Shown one piece after another: positions 1 to 9,307 of a stretch of DNA of 64,000 bases. The stretch is from DASXRU01 sp036506395 (GTDB lineage Bacteria; Acidobacteriota; Blastocatellia; Pyrinomonadales; Pyrinomonadaceae). Position numbers and translations under genes: made by a program. The number at the start of each line of letters is the position of its first letter. Position 1 is the first letter of the stretch. The stretch covers positions 41,319 to 105,318 of the forward strand of contig DASXRU010000135.1 in the NCBI GenBank assembly GCA_036506395.1, written 5' to 3'. Below the pieces are notes generated by a model that saw only the letters and a program-made list of their open reading frames with translations, did not search any database and had not been told where the DNA came from.

Positions 1-998
1 ACAATACCTCGCCCTCCGACCGTAATCAGAGTCACGTTGCTCATCGCCGTGATCGCTTTTACCCCTCGCCTGGTCGGATGGCCGGTGGCCGTAATCTTGG
101 TGCCATTTCGCTCCGGCAAAAAGCTGTTGCGAATCCACACCGGAATGCCTGCCTCCGAGACCGGCCGCAGCGTTTTCGGGTGCAGAACTTTCGCGCCGAA
201 GTAAGCCAGCTCGGCCGCTTCGTTGTAAGAGATTTCCTGGAGCGTGCGCGCTTCAGGCACCAGCCGCGGGTCGGCTGTCAACACGCCGTCAACATCTGTC
301 CAGATAACGATCTGTTTCGCTTCGAGCGCCGCTCCCAGGATCGTCGCGGAATAGTCCGACCCGCCGCGACCCAATGTCGTCAGCTTTCCCTCCACCGTCG
401 CGCCGATGAAACCGGTCACGACCGGCACTGACCGTTCAGCCAGCAAGGGAGCCAACCTCGCAGTAGCGCGGGCGCGTGTTTCCGCTATCAACGGCTCAGC
501 CCCGCCAGAATGGTTGTCGGTAACGATCAGCTCAGTCGCTTCAACTGCTGCGGCATTGAGTCCTGATTCACGTAGCACACTCGCCAGTAACCGCGCCGAG
601 AGCCTTTCACCCGCGCTTGAAATAGCATCGAGCGTGCGCGGGGTGAGTTCGCGCAAGAGGGCCGTGCCGCGGCAAAGGCTAGTCACCTCTTCGATGATCT
701 CCTTCAATTCGGCCGCCAGTTGCGCGCGTTTGTCTCCATCGCCGACCAGAATCTTAATCGCTTCCTGATGTTGCTTGCAGAGTGTCTCGGTCACGTCCCC
801 GGCTGCGCGCATGTCACCGGATGTCGAGGCTTGAGCGGCTTCAATGAGACGATTGGTCACGCCGCCCATCGCCGAGACGACCACTACTACCGGGCCCTCG
901 CTCGCCGCACGCGCGACGATGTCTGCCGCGCGGCGAATACATTCGGCGTTACCGACGGACGTGCCGCCGAATTTCATCACCTGGAGGTTTTCTTTCAT
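1..998 (-). CDS. lysC: Aspartate kinase, C-terminus cut by window edge
   Basis: Phosphorylates aspartate, the first step to lysine, threonine, methionine and diaminopimelate. About 332 residues are visible. The N-terminus has the kinase signature KFGGTSV at residues 9-15, and the amino-acid-kinase fold continues through TLGRGGSDYSA and TDVDGVLTADPR. The reading frame runs off the left edge just as the regulatory ACT part should begin, so feedback residues cannot be judged. The ATG overlaps the stop of the upstream cimA by one base (TGATG), which implies translational coupling. An upstream ppc gene on the other strand would supply its oxaloacetate-derived substrate. Family assignment is firm. 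Whether it is monofunctional or fused to homoserine dehydrogenase cannot be seen. Confidence 0.93.
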   Translation of the reverse strand, partial: MKENLQVMKFGGTSVGNAECIRRAADIVARAASEGPVVVVVSAMGGVTNRLIEAAQASTSGDMRAAGDVTETLCKQHQEAIKILVGDGDKRAQLAAELKEIIEEVTSLCRGTALLRELTPRTLDAISSAGERLSARLLASVLRESGLNAAAVEATELIVTDNHSGGAEPLIAETRARATARLAPLLAERSVPVVTGFIGATVEGKLTTLGRGGSDYSATILGAALEAKQIVIWTDVDGVLTADPRLVPEARTLQEISYNEAAELAYFGAKVLHPKTLRPVSEAGIPVWIRNSFLPERNGTKITATGHPTRRGVKAITAMSNVTLITVGGRGI

Positions 999-2629
999 CA
1001 GCTAATTGCTTCTTTAAACGAATCATTCGTGCTCGATCCGGAGTCGTTGTCTTGCTCAGCGAAAATAGGCGCCACTTTGTCGCGGGCCAGTTTGTACTCC
1101 ACCGAATCGACCAGTGCGCGCCAGCTCGCCTCGACAATATTCGCCGACACACCAACTGTGCCCCACTGTGCGTTGGTGTCGCCGGAACAGATCAGCACCC
1201 GCACCAGACTCGCCGATCCTGACAGATTGCTGGTGATGACGCGCACCTTGTAATCAACCAGGTGCATCTCCGCGAGCGACGGATAAAACGTTTGCAAGGC
1301 GCAGCGCAAGGCGTTATCCAGCGCATTGACAGGCCCGTTACCGCTGGCCGCCGTGTGTTCGACGCGGTTGCCCACTTTGACCTTTACCGTCGCTTCGCTC
1401 ATCGGCATCAGGGCCCCGCGATGTTCGTCAATGACGCGGAAGCCAAGCAACTCGAAGTACGGTAGATGCGTTCCCCGCACCTTAGACACCAGGAGCTCGA
1501 AACTCGCCTCCGCTGCTTCAAACTCGTACCCATTGTGCTCCAGCCGCTTCAACTCGTCGAGCACAGGTTGTTCATCCTTTAGTTCAACTCCCAGTTCTCG
1601 CGCCTTGGCCAGCAGATTCGCCCGCCCCGCAAGATCAGAGACCAGAATGCGCCGCCGGTTGCCGACTGTTTCAGGCGCGATGTGTTCGTAAGTCGCGGGG
1701 TTGCGTTCGACAGCCGACACGTGGACGCCACCTTTATGCGCGAACGCACTGTCGCCCACGAAAGCCGCACGCGAATCGAGCGAGAGGTTGGCGATCTCGC
1801 TGACGAAGCGCGATGTCTCCCGCAGTCTCTTCAACCGCTCGGGGCCCAGCACAACGCGACCAAGTTTCAACTCCAGATTGGGAATTACGGCGCAGAGGTT
1901 GGCGTTGCCGCAACGCTCGCCGTAGCCGTTAATGGTTCCTTGCACGTGCACCGCGCCGGCGGAAACGGCGGACAACGTATTGGCAACTGCCAGTTCACCA
2001 TCGTTGTGGCAATGTATCCCCAGCGGCACATCTATCCGCTCTATCACTTCGCGCGTCACGCGCGCGACTGTCTCCGGCAGACTGCCGCCGTTGGTGTCAC
2101 ACAGCACGATGCGATGGGGCCCACCGGCGGCAGCAGCGCGCAAAGTAGCCAGCGCATACTCAGGATCTGTTTTGTAGCCGTCAAAGAAGTGCTCCGCGTC
2201 ATAAATCAAACAAGCCACGCGGGCTGACAGATAGCGCACCGTGTCTTCTATGATCTCCAGGTTCTCTTTGGGATTTAGACGCAGCGCGTCTATCACATGC
2301 AGCAGCCATGACTTGCCGAAGATCGTAACCACAGGTGTTTCGGCTTTGAGCAGCGATTGAATGCTGGGATCGTCGCCGCAGGTGCGCGTATGACGGCGGG
2401 TCGAGCCGAAGGCGGCAACGCGTGCGTGCGTCAACTTTAGCCCGCGAGCGCGCTCGAAGAAAGCCATATCGCGCGGATTCGATCCCGGCCACCCGCCTTC
2501 AATGAAGTCCATTCCAAACGAGTCGAGTTGTTCGGCGACGCGACACTTATCTTCAACAGAAAAGTTGACGCCTTCGCCTTGCGACCCGTCGCGTAAGGTT
2601 GTGTCGTAGATTTCTATTCGGTCAGTCAT
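998..2629 (-). CDS. cimA: (R)-citramalate synthase
   Basis: Condenses pyruvate and acetyl-CoA to citramalate, giving 2-oxobutyrate for isoleucine without threonine deaminase. The protein is 543 residues from the ATG at 2629. A start 13 codons upstream is possible, but the extra residues do not look conserved. It has the HMG-CoA-lyase-like TIM barrel with DTTLRDGSQGEG at the N-terminus, the metal-binding GIHCHNDGELAVAN, and a C-terminal LeuA-type regulatory domain. The overall layout and IYDAEHFFDGYK fit the long CimA group better than true 2-isopropylmalate synthase. It lies 112 bp after ilvD and overlaps lysC. The citramalate route would need LeuC, LeuD and LeuB, which are encoded at 30-33 kb. 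An isopropylmalate synthase role is the main alternative. Confidence 0.9.
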   Translation of the reverse strand: MTDRIEIYDTTLRDGSQGEGVNFSVEDKCRVAEQLDSFGMDFIEGGWPGSNPRDMAFFERARGLKLTHARVAAFGSTRRHTRTCGDDPSIQSLLKAETPVVTIFGKSWLLHVIDALRLNPKENLEIIEDTVRYLSARVACLIYDAEHFFDGYKTDPEYALATLRAAAAGGPHRIVLCDTNGGSLPETVARVTREVIERIDVPLGIHCHNDGELAVANTLSAVSAGAVHVQGTINGYGERCGNANLCAVIPNLELKLGRVVLGPERLKRLRETSRFVSEIANLSLDSRAAFVGDSAFAHKGGVHVSAVERNPATYEHIAPETVGNRRRILVSDLAGRANLLAKARELGVELKDEQPVLDELKRLEHNGYEFEAAEASFELLVSKVRGTHLPYFELLGFRVIDEHRGALMPMSEATVKVKVGNRVEHTAASGNGPVNALDNALRCALQTFYPSLAEMHLVDYKVRVITSNLSGSASLVRVLICSGDTNAQWGTVGVSANIVEASWRALVDSVEYKLARDKVAPIFAEQDNDSGSSTNDSFKEAIS

Positions 2630-2741
2630 AAGGTCTGTCGTCAAATCCTCGGCCAAACAAATCAACATTCCGGCGGACAGCCCGCAAACGAACAGTTTTC
2701 GTTACAGGGCCTTCGTTTAGCGGCTCTGCCGCGTAACTTAG

Positions 2742-4451
2742 TCAAGACAACGCCCCCATCTTATCGTTTACCGCTTCGCCATCAGTCACCGCGCCGAAGC
2801 TACTACTCGATACAAGTCTGGAATACTTTGCCAGCACTCCACGTGTGTATCGCTGCGCACGCGGGCGCCAGGCCGCATGACGGCGTTGCAACTCTTCCGC
2901 GGAGATATTGAGTTGCAGCAACCGCGCCTCGGCATCAATGGTTATCGAGTCTCCTTCTTCAACGAGGGCAATCGCACCACCCACCGCAGCCTCCGGTGCG
3001 ACGTGTCCGACCACCAGGCCAAAGGTGCCGCCTGAGAATCGTCCATCGGTGATTAGTGCGACCGAATCGCCCAGTCCCGCGCCGATGATGGCAGAAGTCG
3101 GCGCGAGCATCTCGCGCATTCCCGGACCGCCACGCGGCCCTTCATAACGAATCACCAACACAGCGCCCGCTTTGATTTCTCCTGATAAGATCGCTTTTAG
3201 GCAGCTTTCCTCAGAATCGAATACTCGCGCCGGGCCGGTGAATCTGGGATCTTTCACGCCGCTAATTTTCGCCACGGCTCCTTCAGTTGCGAGATTGCCC
3301 TTAAGTATCGCCAGGTGCCCTTGGCGATAAAGCGGTTTGGACCATTGGTGAATTACGTCCTGATTAGTGCGCGGCTCAGCAGGAACCCCCTCGAGTACCT
3401 CAGCTATCGTCCGGCCCGTGATAGTGAGTTCGTCACCGTGCAGTCTGTCGTGCGCCAACAACATCTTCATCACTTGCGGGATGCCTCCGGCCTGATGCAG
3501 GTCGGTGGCTACGTAACGGCCCGATGGTTTCAGATCGCAGAGCACCGGCACTCGCTGTCGAATCTCCTCGAAGTCATCGATGGTCAAGGGCACACCTGCC
3601 GCATGCGCAATTGCCAGCAGGTGCAACACCGCATTTGTAGAACCCCCAACTGCCATCACAACTGCAATCGCGTTCTCAAAAGCTTTTCTGGTGAGAATGT
3701 CGCGCGGCAGGATTTGCTTTTCAATGGCGGCGGCCAAAACACCAGCCGATTCCGCGGCGCTGTCGGCCTTTTCCTGGTCCTCGGCTGCCATCGTCGAAGA
3801 GAAAGGCAGGCTCAGGCCCATCGCTTCAATCGCCGCTGACATTGTGTTGGCCGTAAACATTCCGCCACAGGAACCGGCGCCCGGGCAGGCGCGTCGCTCA
3901 ACCTCAAGCAGCTCAGCCACACCGATGCGCTGCGCCGAGTATTGCCCGACAGCTTCGAAGGCGCTCACTATCGTCAGATCTCGCCCATCGTAGTGGCCCG
4001 GTTTGATCGTGCCTCCATAAACGAAGATTGATGGAATATTCATCCGCCCTATCGCGATCATGGCTCCCGGCATGTTTTTGTCGCAGCCGCCTACGGCCAG
4101 CAAACCGTCAACGCTCTGCGCCTGGCATACTGTTTCAATCGAGTCGGCAATAACCTCGCGAGAGACAAGGCTGTATTTCATTCCCTCCGTGCCCATCGAG
4201 ATGCCATCGCTGACAGTGATCGTGCCAAAAACCTGCGGCATCGTCCCGGCAGCGCGAAGGGATCGAATGGCGCGGTCGGCCAGATCGTTCAAACCTATGT
4301 TGCAGGGTGTAATAGTACTGTAGCCATTCGCCACGCCGACGATCGGTTTTTCAAAGTCTCCATCACCGAAACCCACCGCTCGCAGCATGGCGCGATTGGG
4401 GGAACGCTCGGCTCCTGAGGTAATCAAACTGCTTCGATGGTTATCGCTCAC
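2742..4451 (-). CDS. ilvD: Dihydroxy-acid dehydratase
   Basis: Dehydrates 2,3-dihydroxy-3-methylbutanoate and its methylpentanoate homologue to the 2-keto acids of valine, leucine and isoleucine. The 569-residue length is normal for the family. Three cysteines expected to hold the Fe-S cluster are present: C50 (TPCN), C123 (GGCDKNMPGA) and C195 (GAGSCGG). The start is a GTG, and no strong Shine-Dalgarno sequence is visible. It lies between proC upstream and cimA downstream on the same strand, so it is probably part of the branched-chain/proline transcription unit. Assignment is firm. Confidence 0.96.
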   Translation of the reverse strand: MSDNHRSSLITSGAERSPNRAMLRAVGFGDGDFEKPIVGVANGYSTITPCNIGLNDLADRAIRSLRAAGTMPQVFGTITVSDGISMGTEGMKYSLVSREVIADSIETVCQAQSVDGLLAVGGCDKNMPGAMIAIGRMNIPSIFVYGGTIKPGHYDGRDLTIVSAFEAVGQYSAQRIGVAELLEVERRACPGAGSCGGMFTANTMSAAIEAMGLSLPFSSTMAAEDQEKADSAAESAGVLAAAIEKQILPRDILTRKAFENAIAVVMAVGGSTNAVLHLLAIAHAAGVPLTIDDFEEIRQRVPVLCDLKPSGRYVATDLHQAGGIPQVMKMLLAHDRLHGDELTITGRTIAEVLEGVPAEPRTNQDVIHQWSKPLYRQGHLAILKGNLATEGAVAKISGVKDPRFTGPARVFDSEESCLKAILSGEIKAGAVLVIRYEGPRGGPGMREMLAPTSAIIGAGLGDSVALITDGRFSGGTFGLVVGHVAPEAAVGGAIALVEEGDSITIDAEARLLQLNISAEELQRRHAAWRPRAQRYTRGVLAKYSRLVSSSSFGAVTDGEAVNDKMGALS

Positions 4452-4505
4452 TTTAGTATTTCAAACGGCTTGTGCGAATATCGAACCTGTCGTTTTTATT
4501 GACCA

Positions 4506-5369
4506 CTAGTCTTTAACTTTGCGGCCCAGCGCCATCGCCCGTTGATAGGCAGCCCAAACTGCTTTCGATAAAACTGTGCGCAACCCGCCCTTCTCCATTT
4601 GATAGATTGCCTCGGCCGATGTGCCACCCGGTGAAGTAACCATGTTGCGCAACTCTGCCGGATGCTTGCGCGATTCCCGGGCAAAGAGCACGCTGCCCAG
4701 CATCGTTTGCAAAACAAGTTCTTCCGCGACGTGCCGCGAGAAACCCATGTGCACGCCGGCATCGATCAACGCCTCCATTACCAGGAACGTGTAGGTCGGC
4801 CCGGTCGCCGAAAGGGCCGTCGCCATATCAATCATCCACTCTTCCTCGACGTTCATCTCGCGTCCCAGCGCGCCGAAAATCGCATGAATCTGCGCTTGCT
4901 GCGCTTCACTAACTTCAGGTGTCGCTGTCCAAACCGTCATCCCTTCACCAATCTGCGCGGGAGTGTTAGGCATGGCCCGGACTATCGCTCGATGTTGCAG
5001 ACCGTCAGCGAGCGTTTCTACCGGCGCGCCCGCGACTATGGAAATCACCAGGTGGTCCAGTTTGACCGCCTCTTTTAGATCGCGGAGTACAACGCCAAGG
5101 CGTTGTGGCTTGACAGTCAAAACAACGATTGAGGAAGTTGCCTCGACCGCGTCGCGATTGTGCTCGAAGAGACGGATACCATACTTTCCCTCGAGTTCTT
5201 CGCGCCGCTCTACGCGTGGATGACTGGCTACAACCTGCTCGGGCTTCACCAGTTTCTTGCCAAGCAGACCCGCGATAATCGCTTCGGCCATCACACCACA
5301 GCCAATGAACGAGAGCTTGGCTCCATTTAGGGCGTCAGACTGGATCATTTTCCATTTCTCATTTTTCAT
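4506..5369 (-). CDS. proC: Pyrroline-5-carboxylate reductase
   Basis: Last step of proline synthesis, reducing 1-pyrroline-5-carboxylate with NAD(P)H. It has the N-terminal Rossmann motif FIGCGVMAEAIIAGLL and the family motif MPNTPAQIGEGMT, with a helical dimerisation domain at the C-terminus. The first seven codons (MKNEKWK) are made of the heptamer repeat tract at 5346-5370. The biological start could therefore be the ATG at 5348, which gives 280 residues. Upstream are proB and proA, so the proline genes are contiguous (proB-proA-proC). The start is uncertain; the function is firm. Confidence 0.93.
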   Translation of the reverse strand: MKNEKWKMIQSDALNGAKLSFIGCGVMAEAIIAGLLGKKLVKPEQVVASHPRVERREELEGKYGIRLFEHNRDAVEATSSIVVLTVKPQRLGVVLRDLKEAVKLDHLVISIVAGAPVETLADGLQHRAIVRAMPNTPAQIGEGMTVWTATPEVSEAQQAQIHAIFGALGREMNVEEEWMIDMATALSATGPTYTFLVMEALIDAGVHMGFSRHVAEELVLQTMLGSVLFARESRKHPAELRNMVTSPGGTSAEAIYQMEKGGLRTVLSKAVWAAYQRAMALGRKVKD

Positions 5370-5510
5370 TGAAGACGCTTCGGCTTTTCTTTCGGAGACT
5401 GTTTACAATTCTGGTCTCACTTCAGCGATGGCAATGGTCTTTTCAACGTTGGAAATGTCTTCCCTCCGGCGATGACAAATGAAAAATGCCAAATGAGAAA
5501 TGGAAAATCG
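5346..5510. repeat. Inverted heptamer arrays, proA-proC spacer
   Basis: The left arm (5346-5370) is a run of 7-bp units of the type CATTTTC/CATTTCT. The right arm (5472-5510) is the reverse-complement type, ATGACAA/ATGAAAA. Eighteen bases match exactly between the arms, and they flank a loop of about 100 bp. The left arm overlaps the proposed start of proC, so array length could affect its translation. Confidence 0.8.
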
Positions 5511-5528
5511 ATGTAGGCCGTAGTTCCC

Positions 5529-6887
5529 TCATTTGATCCTGCGATGCTTGAAAGTCCGCTCCCCGTCCACATAGCTGGCCACAATATGACCCTCGCCAAT
5601 CACCTTGTACTTATAAGTGGTGAGCCCGGCGAGGCCCACCGGCCCACGGGCGTGAAGTTTGCTCGTGCTGATCCCCAGTTCCGCGCCAAAGCCATAACGG
5701 AAGCCGTCGGCGAAGCGCGTCGAAGCGTTGTGATAGACGCCCGCCGCATCAACTCGCTCCATGAAATATGACGCCGCCTGCGCATCCTCGGTGACGATGG
5801 ACTCCGTGTGACCGGAGCCGTAGCGATTGATGTGCTCGATAGCTTCGTCCCTACTGTGGACAATCTTGATTGAGACTATCAGGTCGGAGTATTCGGTCTC
5901 CCAGTCAGCCTCGGCCGCCGGGATAATAACGTCTGGCGTCGGTCCCAACTTGATTGTTCGCGGGCAACCACGTACCTGAACACCCGCGGCTTGGAACCGC
6001 CTGATCATTTCCGGCAAGAACACACCAGCTATCTCTTCATGGACCAGGAGCGTTTCCATCGCATTGCAGGCCGCGGCATATTGCACCTTCGAGTCAAAAG
6101 CGATATTGAGCGCCTTCTCCAGATCGGCCACGCTGTCGATATAGACGTGGCAGATTCCCTCACCATGCCCAAGCACCGGGATGCGGCTGCGCTTAGCGAC
6201 GTGCCGTACAAATTCGCGCGAACCGCGCGGAATGATCAGATCGATCTCATCCTCGAGCGAGAGCATTTCCTCGACGTCGGCGCGCGTGTACAGCAAGTTG
6301 ATCGAGTCGGCCGGGATCTCAAGGAAGTGGGTGAGCGCGTCGCACCAGATCGATACCAGCGCCTGATTGCTGTGTATAGCTTCCGCTCCACCTTTAAGAA
6401 TTACGGCATTACCGGACTTAAGTGCCAGCGCAGCAATCTGTGGAACGATTTCGGGTCGTGCCTCAAACACAATACCGATGACACCAATCGGGCACGACTC
6501 TTTATACAGCGTCAATCCGTCATCCAACTCGGTTACCGCAAGCTGGCGACCCAGCGGGTCGGCCAGGGCCGCCACCTCTCGGACGCTGGCGGCCATTTGC
6601 GCGATCCCGCGCTCGCTAATTCGCAGGCGTTCAAGAATCGCCCGCGACATTCGTCCCGCTTTCAGGGCGTGAAGGGCATCTTCGCAGTCACGCTGATTAG
6701 CGACGAGGATCTCTAACTTCCGCTCCTCGATGAGATATGCAGCGGCCTTGATCGCAGCGTCGCGACGCTCGCTGGGAACACTTGCCAGCAGCCGCGACGC
6801 CGCCCTGGCCGCTCGCGCCACAGCGGCGACCGGCGATCTTTCGACCGGGCTTTCAACTGGCGAATCCTGAACGGCTGACAGGTTCAT
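5529..6887 (-). CDS. proA: Gamma-glutamyl phosphate reductase
   Basis: Reduces glutamyl-5-phosphate to glutamate semialdehyde in proline synthesis. It has the aldehyde-dehydrogenase-like fold with the nucleotide-binding region VIGIVFEARPEIVPQ and the family motif LGHGEGICHVYID. The catalytic cysteine lies in YAAACNAMETLLV. At 452 residues it carries roughly 30 extra N-terminal residues rich in alanine and serine. Its ATG overlaps the proB stop by four bases (ATGA), and GGAGCAGAG lies just upstream as ribosome binding site. ProB and ProA usually act as a complex, so the coupling makes sense. Confidence 0.96.
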   Translation of the reverse strand: MNLSAVQDSPVESPVERSPVAAVARAARAASRLLASVPSERRDAAIKAAAYLIEERKLEILVANQRDCEDALHALKAGRMSRAILERLRISERGIAQMAASVREVAALADPLGRQLAVTELDDGLTLYKESCPIGVIGIVFEARPEIVPQIAALALKSGNAVILKGGAEAIHSNQALVSIWCDALTHFLEIPADSINLLYTRADVEEMLSLEDEIDLIIPRGSREFVRHVAKRSRIPVLGHGEGICHVYIDSVADLEKALNIAFDSKVQYAAACNAMETLLVHEEIAGVFLPEMIRRFQAAGVQVRGCPRTIKLGPTPDVIIPAAEADWETEYSDLIVSIKIVHSRDEAIEHINRYGSGHTESIVTEDAQAASYFMERVDAAGVYHNASTRFADGFRYGFGAELGISTSKLHARGPVGLAGLTTYKYKVIGEGHIVASYVDGERTFKHRRIK

Positions 6888-8080
6888 CTCTGCTCCGATA
6901 GGACCAGGTTGTCACGTTTGACCAGGACCCGGCCGCGCTCGCCCATTTGTTTCTGGGAAGTTTCCTTGATCAACCGGGCCATCTCTTCGCTGGCACAATT
7001 AATGATCCCGCGCGCGAACTCGTGTCCGTCACAATCGGCAATGCTCACTACGTCCTGCGGTGCAAACTGTTGCTCCACTCGCACGACGCCCGAAGAGAGC
7101 AAGCTCGCTTTGCCTTCCATGATCGCCGCGCGCGCTCCCTCGTTAACGATCACGCGCCCGCGCACGCCCGCTGCAAAGGTGAGCCAACGGCGTTTGCCTG
7201 CCATCCGCGATGTCGACATGAACGTGGTGCCGATTTGCTCACCTGCGAATAAGCGATCCAGGATCCTGGGCTTCGTTCCGTTGGCAATTACAGCAACTCC
7301 GCCCGCTTGCATCGCGATCTGGCCAGCTTCCAGCTTCGTCAACATCCCCCCGCGCCCGCCAATAGATGGGCCCTCGGCAACTGCTTTCAATTCGTCCGTG
7401 ATTTCTTCGATCAGCGGAATAACCGTTGCTTCCTCATCGTTAGAACCATTCCTGCTATTCCTCGCCTGGCGTAGGAAAAGCCCGTCCACATTGGTTAACA
7501 GAACAAGTGCGTCTGCTTCCAACTTACTCGTTACCAGTGCGGCAAGTCGGTCATTGTCGCCAAAGACGCGCTCTCTACCGGCGACCGCGGAATTTTGGTC
7601 GTATTCGAGTTCAGCGGTCGAAACCGTATCGTTCTCATTGATGATGGGCAGCACTCCGAGTTTGAGAAGTTTCTCCATCGTGCGGCGCACGTTGGTGTAA
7701 CGGCTGAAGTTCGTGAAGTCGTCTTCAGTTAACAACACTTGCGCGATCTTCACGTCATGCATACGAAACAACTGTTCGTAAGCGTGCATCAACAGACTTT
7801 GGCCAACTGCGGCGCAAGCCTGTCGCACCACGACATCCTTTAGTCTGGACTCGTGCAGACCCAACCGCCCAGCACCTAATCCCACCGCCCCGGAAGAAAC
7901 CAGCACAACCTGACGGCTCGCGTTTTTCAACGCGGCAATGGAGCGTATCAGCGGCTCGATACGCTCGGCGCAAACCTCGCCGCCGGCACTGGTGACGACA
8001 CTCGTCCCGAGTTTGATTACCAAGCGCTGGGCCGCGCGCAAACGTCTCTGCCTTTCAGCCTCTAATTCCTGTTCCGTCAT
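6884..8080 (-). CDS. proB: Glutamate 5-kinase with PUA domain
   Basis: Phosphorylates glutamate to glutamyl-5-phosphate, the committed and usually proline-inhibited step. The amino-acid-kinase domain shows VIKLGTSVVTSAGG at the N-terminus, VSSGAVGLGAGRLGL, NENDTVST and GGRGGMLTKLEAG. The last roughly 100 residues form the PUA domain found in the longer bacterial ProB proteins; 398 residues agrees with this. It leads the proBA pair and follows ilvE after a spacer with a long hairpin. Confidence 0.96.
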   Translation of the reverse strand: MTEQELEAERQRRLRAAQRLVIKLGTSVVTSAGGEVCAERIEPLIRSIAALKNASRQVVLVSSGAVGLGAGRLGLHESRLKDVVVRQACAAVGQSLLMHAYEQLFRMHDVKIAQVLLTEDDFTNFSRYTNVRRTMEKLLKLGVLPIINENDTVSTAELEYDQNSAVAGRERVFGDNDRLAALVTSKLEADALVLLTNVDGLFLRQARNSRNGSNDEEATVIPLIEEITDELKAVAEGPSIGGRGGMLTKLEAGQIAMQAGGVAVIANGTKPRILDRLFAGEQIGTTFMSTSRMAGKRRWLTFAAGVRGRVIVNEGARAAIMEGKASLLSSGVVRVEQQFAPQDVVSIADCDGHEFARGIINCASEEMARLIKETSQKQMGERGRVLVKRDNLVLSEQR

Positions 8081-8166
8081 GGTTCATTAGCAGGCATTCA
8101 AGATATAAGCCGCTGATTAAGCAGATACTCATCAGCGGCTAAGGATCTTGGGAACGCTCAGTCAGG

Positions 8167-8241
8167 AAGGCGGGCTTGAGCCCGCTCTTCAGAAAATCCC
8201 AAGTGATCTCTTGCGCGAATAAGCGGGGGCAAGCCGCCCTT
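8167..8241. repeat. Long palindromic element, ilvE-proB spacer
   Basis: Two arms, 8167-8190 and 8217-8241, are near reverse complements around a 26-bp loop. The left arm is itself a hairpin (GCGGGCTTGAGCCCGC). The right arm contains GCGGGGGCAAGCCGCC, matching the element at 20258-20330. There is no T-run, so this is a dispersed palindrome rather than a clear terminator. Confidence 0.75.
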
Positions 8242-8309
8242 CGCAACCCAGAGACTACCCACTAGCCTGCTCATCTCCACCATCTTCGGTAACCTCCAGT
8301 ATCCAATCT

Positions 8310-9278
8310 CTAAGACACGGCCAGAAGTAACCGATCGCTAATGTCATCAGTTTTGCAGTCAATCGGATGAAGCCAATCTTTGTATCTCTGGTCCCGCCCC
8401 GAAGCGGCCGCGAAAAAGACCCGCTGAATCTGGTCCGTGACCAATCCGGGTGTGCATTTGCCGATCGCGGTTCCGTCAACTTCACGAATTGGCGTCACTT
8501 CAGCCGCTGTGCCGGTAAAGAACGCTTCGTCCGCGGAAAGCAAATCTTCGAGCTCAAGCGCTTTGACCTCCACACGGTAACCCAGATCACTCGCTATTCT
8601 CAGGACAGCCTCGCGCGTGATGCCGAGCAGAATTGAATGACGCTCGTCGTTGGTTAGCAACTGCCCGTCGCGCACGATGAAAAGGTTTTCACCTGAGCCT
8701 TCAGCCACGTGACCCTCCGCATCGAGGAGCAACGCTTCTGCGTAGCCACGGCTAACGGCATCGCGCACCGCCAGCATTGAATTCAGATACTGGCCGCATG
8801 CTTTTGCTGTTGTCGGCATCATCCGCGACTGAAATTTCCGCCAGGGTGAAACAGTCACGCGCACACCCTGTTTCAGTCCTTCCGCGCCAAGGTAAGGAGC
8901 CCACGGCCAGGCCAGAATGACAACTTCGACAGGACTATTGCCTGGATGCACACCGAGGCTGCCACTCCCGAGATAACAGATTGGACGAATGTAGCAACTG
9001 CGGAAACTGTTTAGCCGAACGATCTCATTAACGCCCTTTACAAGTTCTTCGCGCGTGAATGGGATTGTTATCCCGTAGATCTCCGCGGAGGCGTAAAGCC
9101 GATCAAGATGTGCGTCAAGGCGAAAGACGGCAGGCCCGTCGATTGTCTCGTAACAGCGTATGCCTTCAAAGACACCGCTGCCGTAATGCAGCGCGTGCGC
9201 CGAGACATGCGTCGTGGCCTCGCGCCACGGAATTACACGGCCATCCATCCACACCCACTTAGATTCGTCAAAGGTCAT
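8310..9278 (-). CDS. ilvE: Branched-chain amino acid aminotransferase
   Basis: Final transamination of valine, leucine and isoleucine (PLP fold type IV). Motifs include WVWMDGRVIPW at the N-terminus, GVFEGIRCYE, and LLLDAEGHVAEGSGENLF. The ATG at 9278 is chosen over an upstream TTG because GGAGGAAA sits at the right distance before it. This gives 322 residues, slightly longer than usual, with a divergent tail. It starts 29 bp after the cupin gene and follows ilvC in the same direction. A D-amino-acid or aminodeoxychorismate role is unlikely given the ilv context. Confidence 0.93.
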   Translation of the reverse strand: MTFDESKWVWMDGRVIPWREATTHVSAHALHYGSGVFEGIRCYETIDGPAVFRLDAHLDRLYASAEIYGITIPFTREELVKGVNEIVRLNSFRSCYIRPICYLGSGSLGVHPGNSPVEVVILAWPWAPYLGAEGLKQGVRVTVSPWRKFQSRMMPTTAKACGQYLNSMLAVRDAVSRGYAEALLLDAEGHVAEGSGENLFIVRDGQLLTNDERHSILLGITREAVLRIASDLGYRVEVKALELEDLLSADEAFFTGTAAEVTPIREVDGTAIGKCTPGLVTDQIQRVFFAAASGRDQRYKDWLHPIDCKTDDISDRLLLAVS

Positions 9279-9307
9279 GCCGTTTCCTCCATTAGCGTCC
9301 GGCAAAC

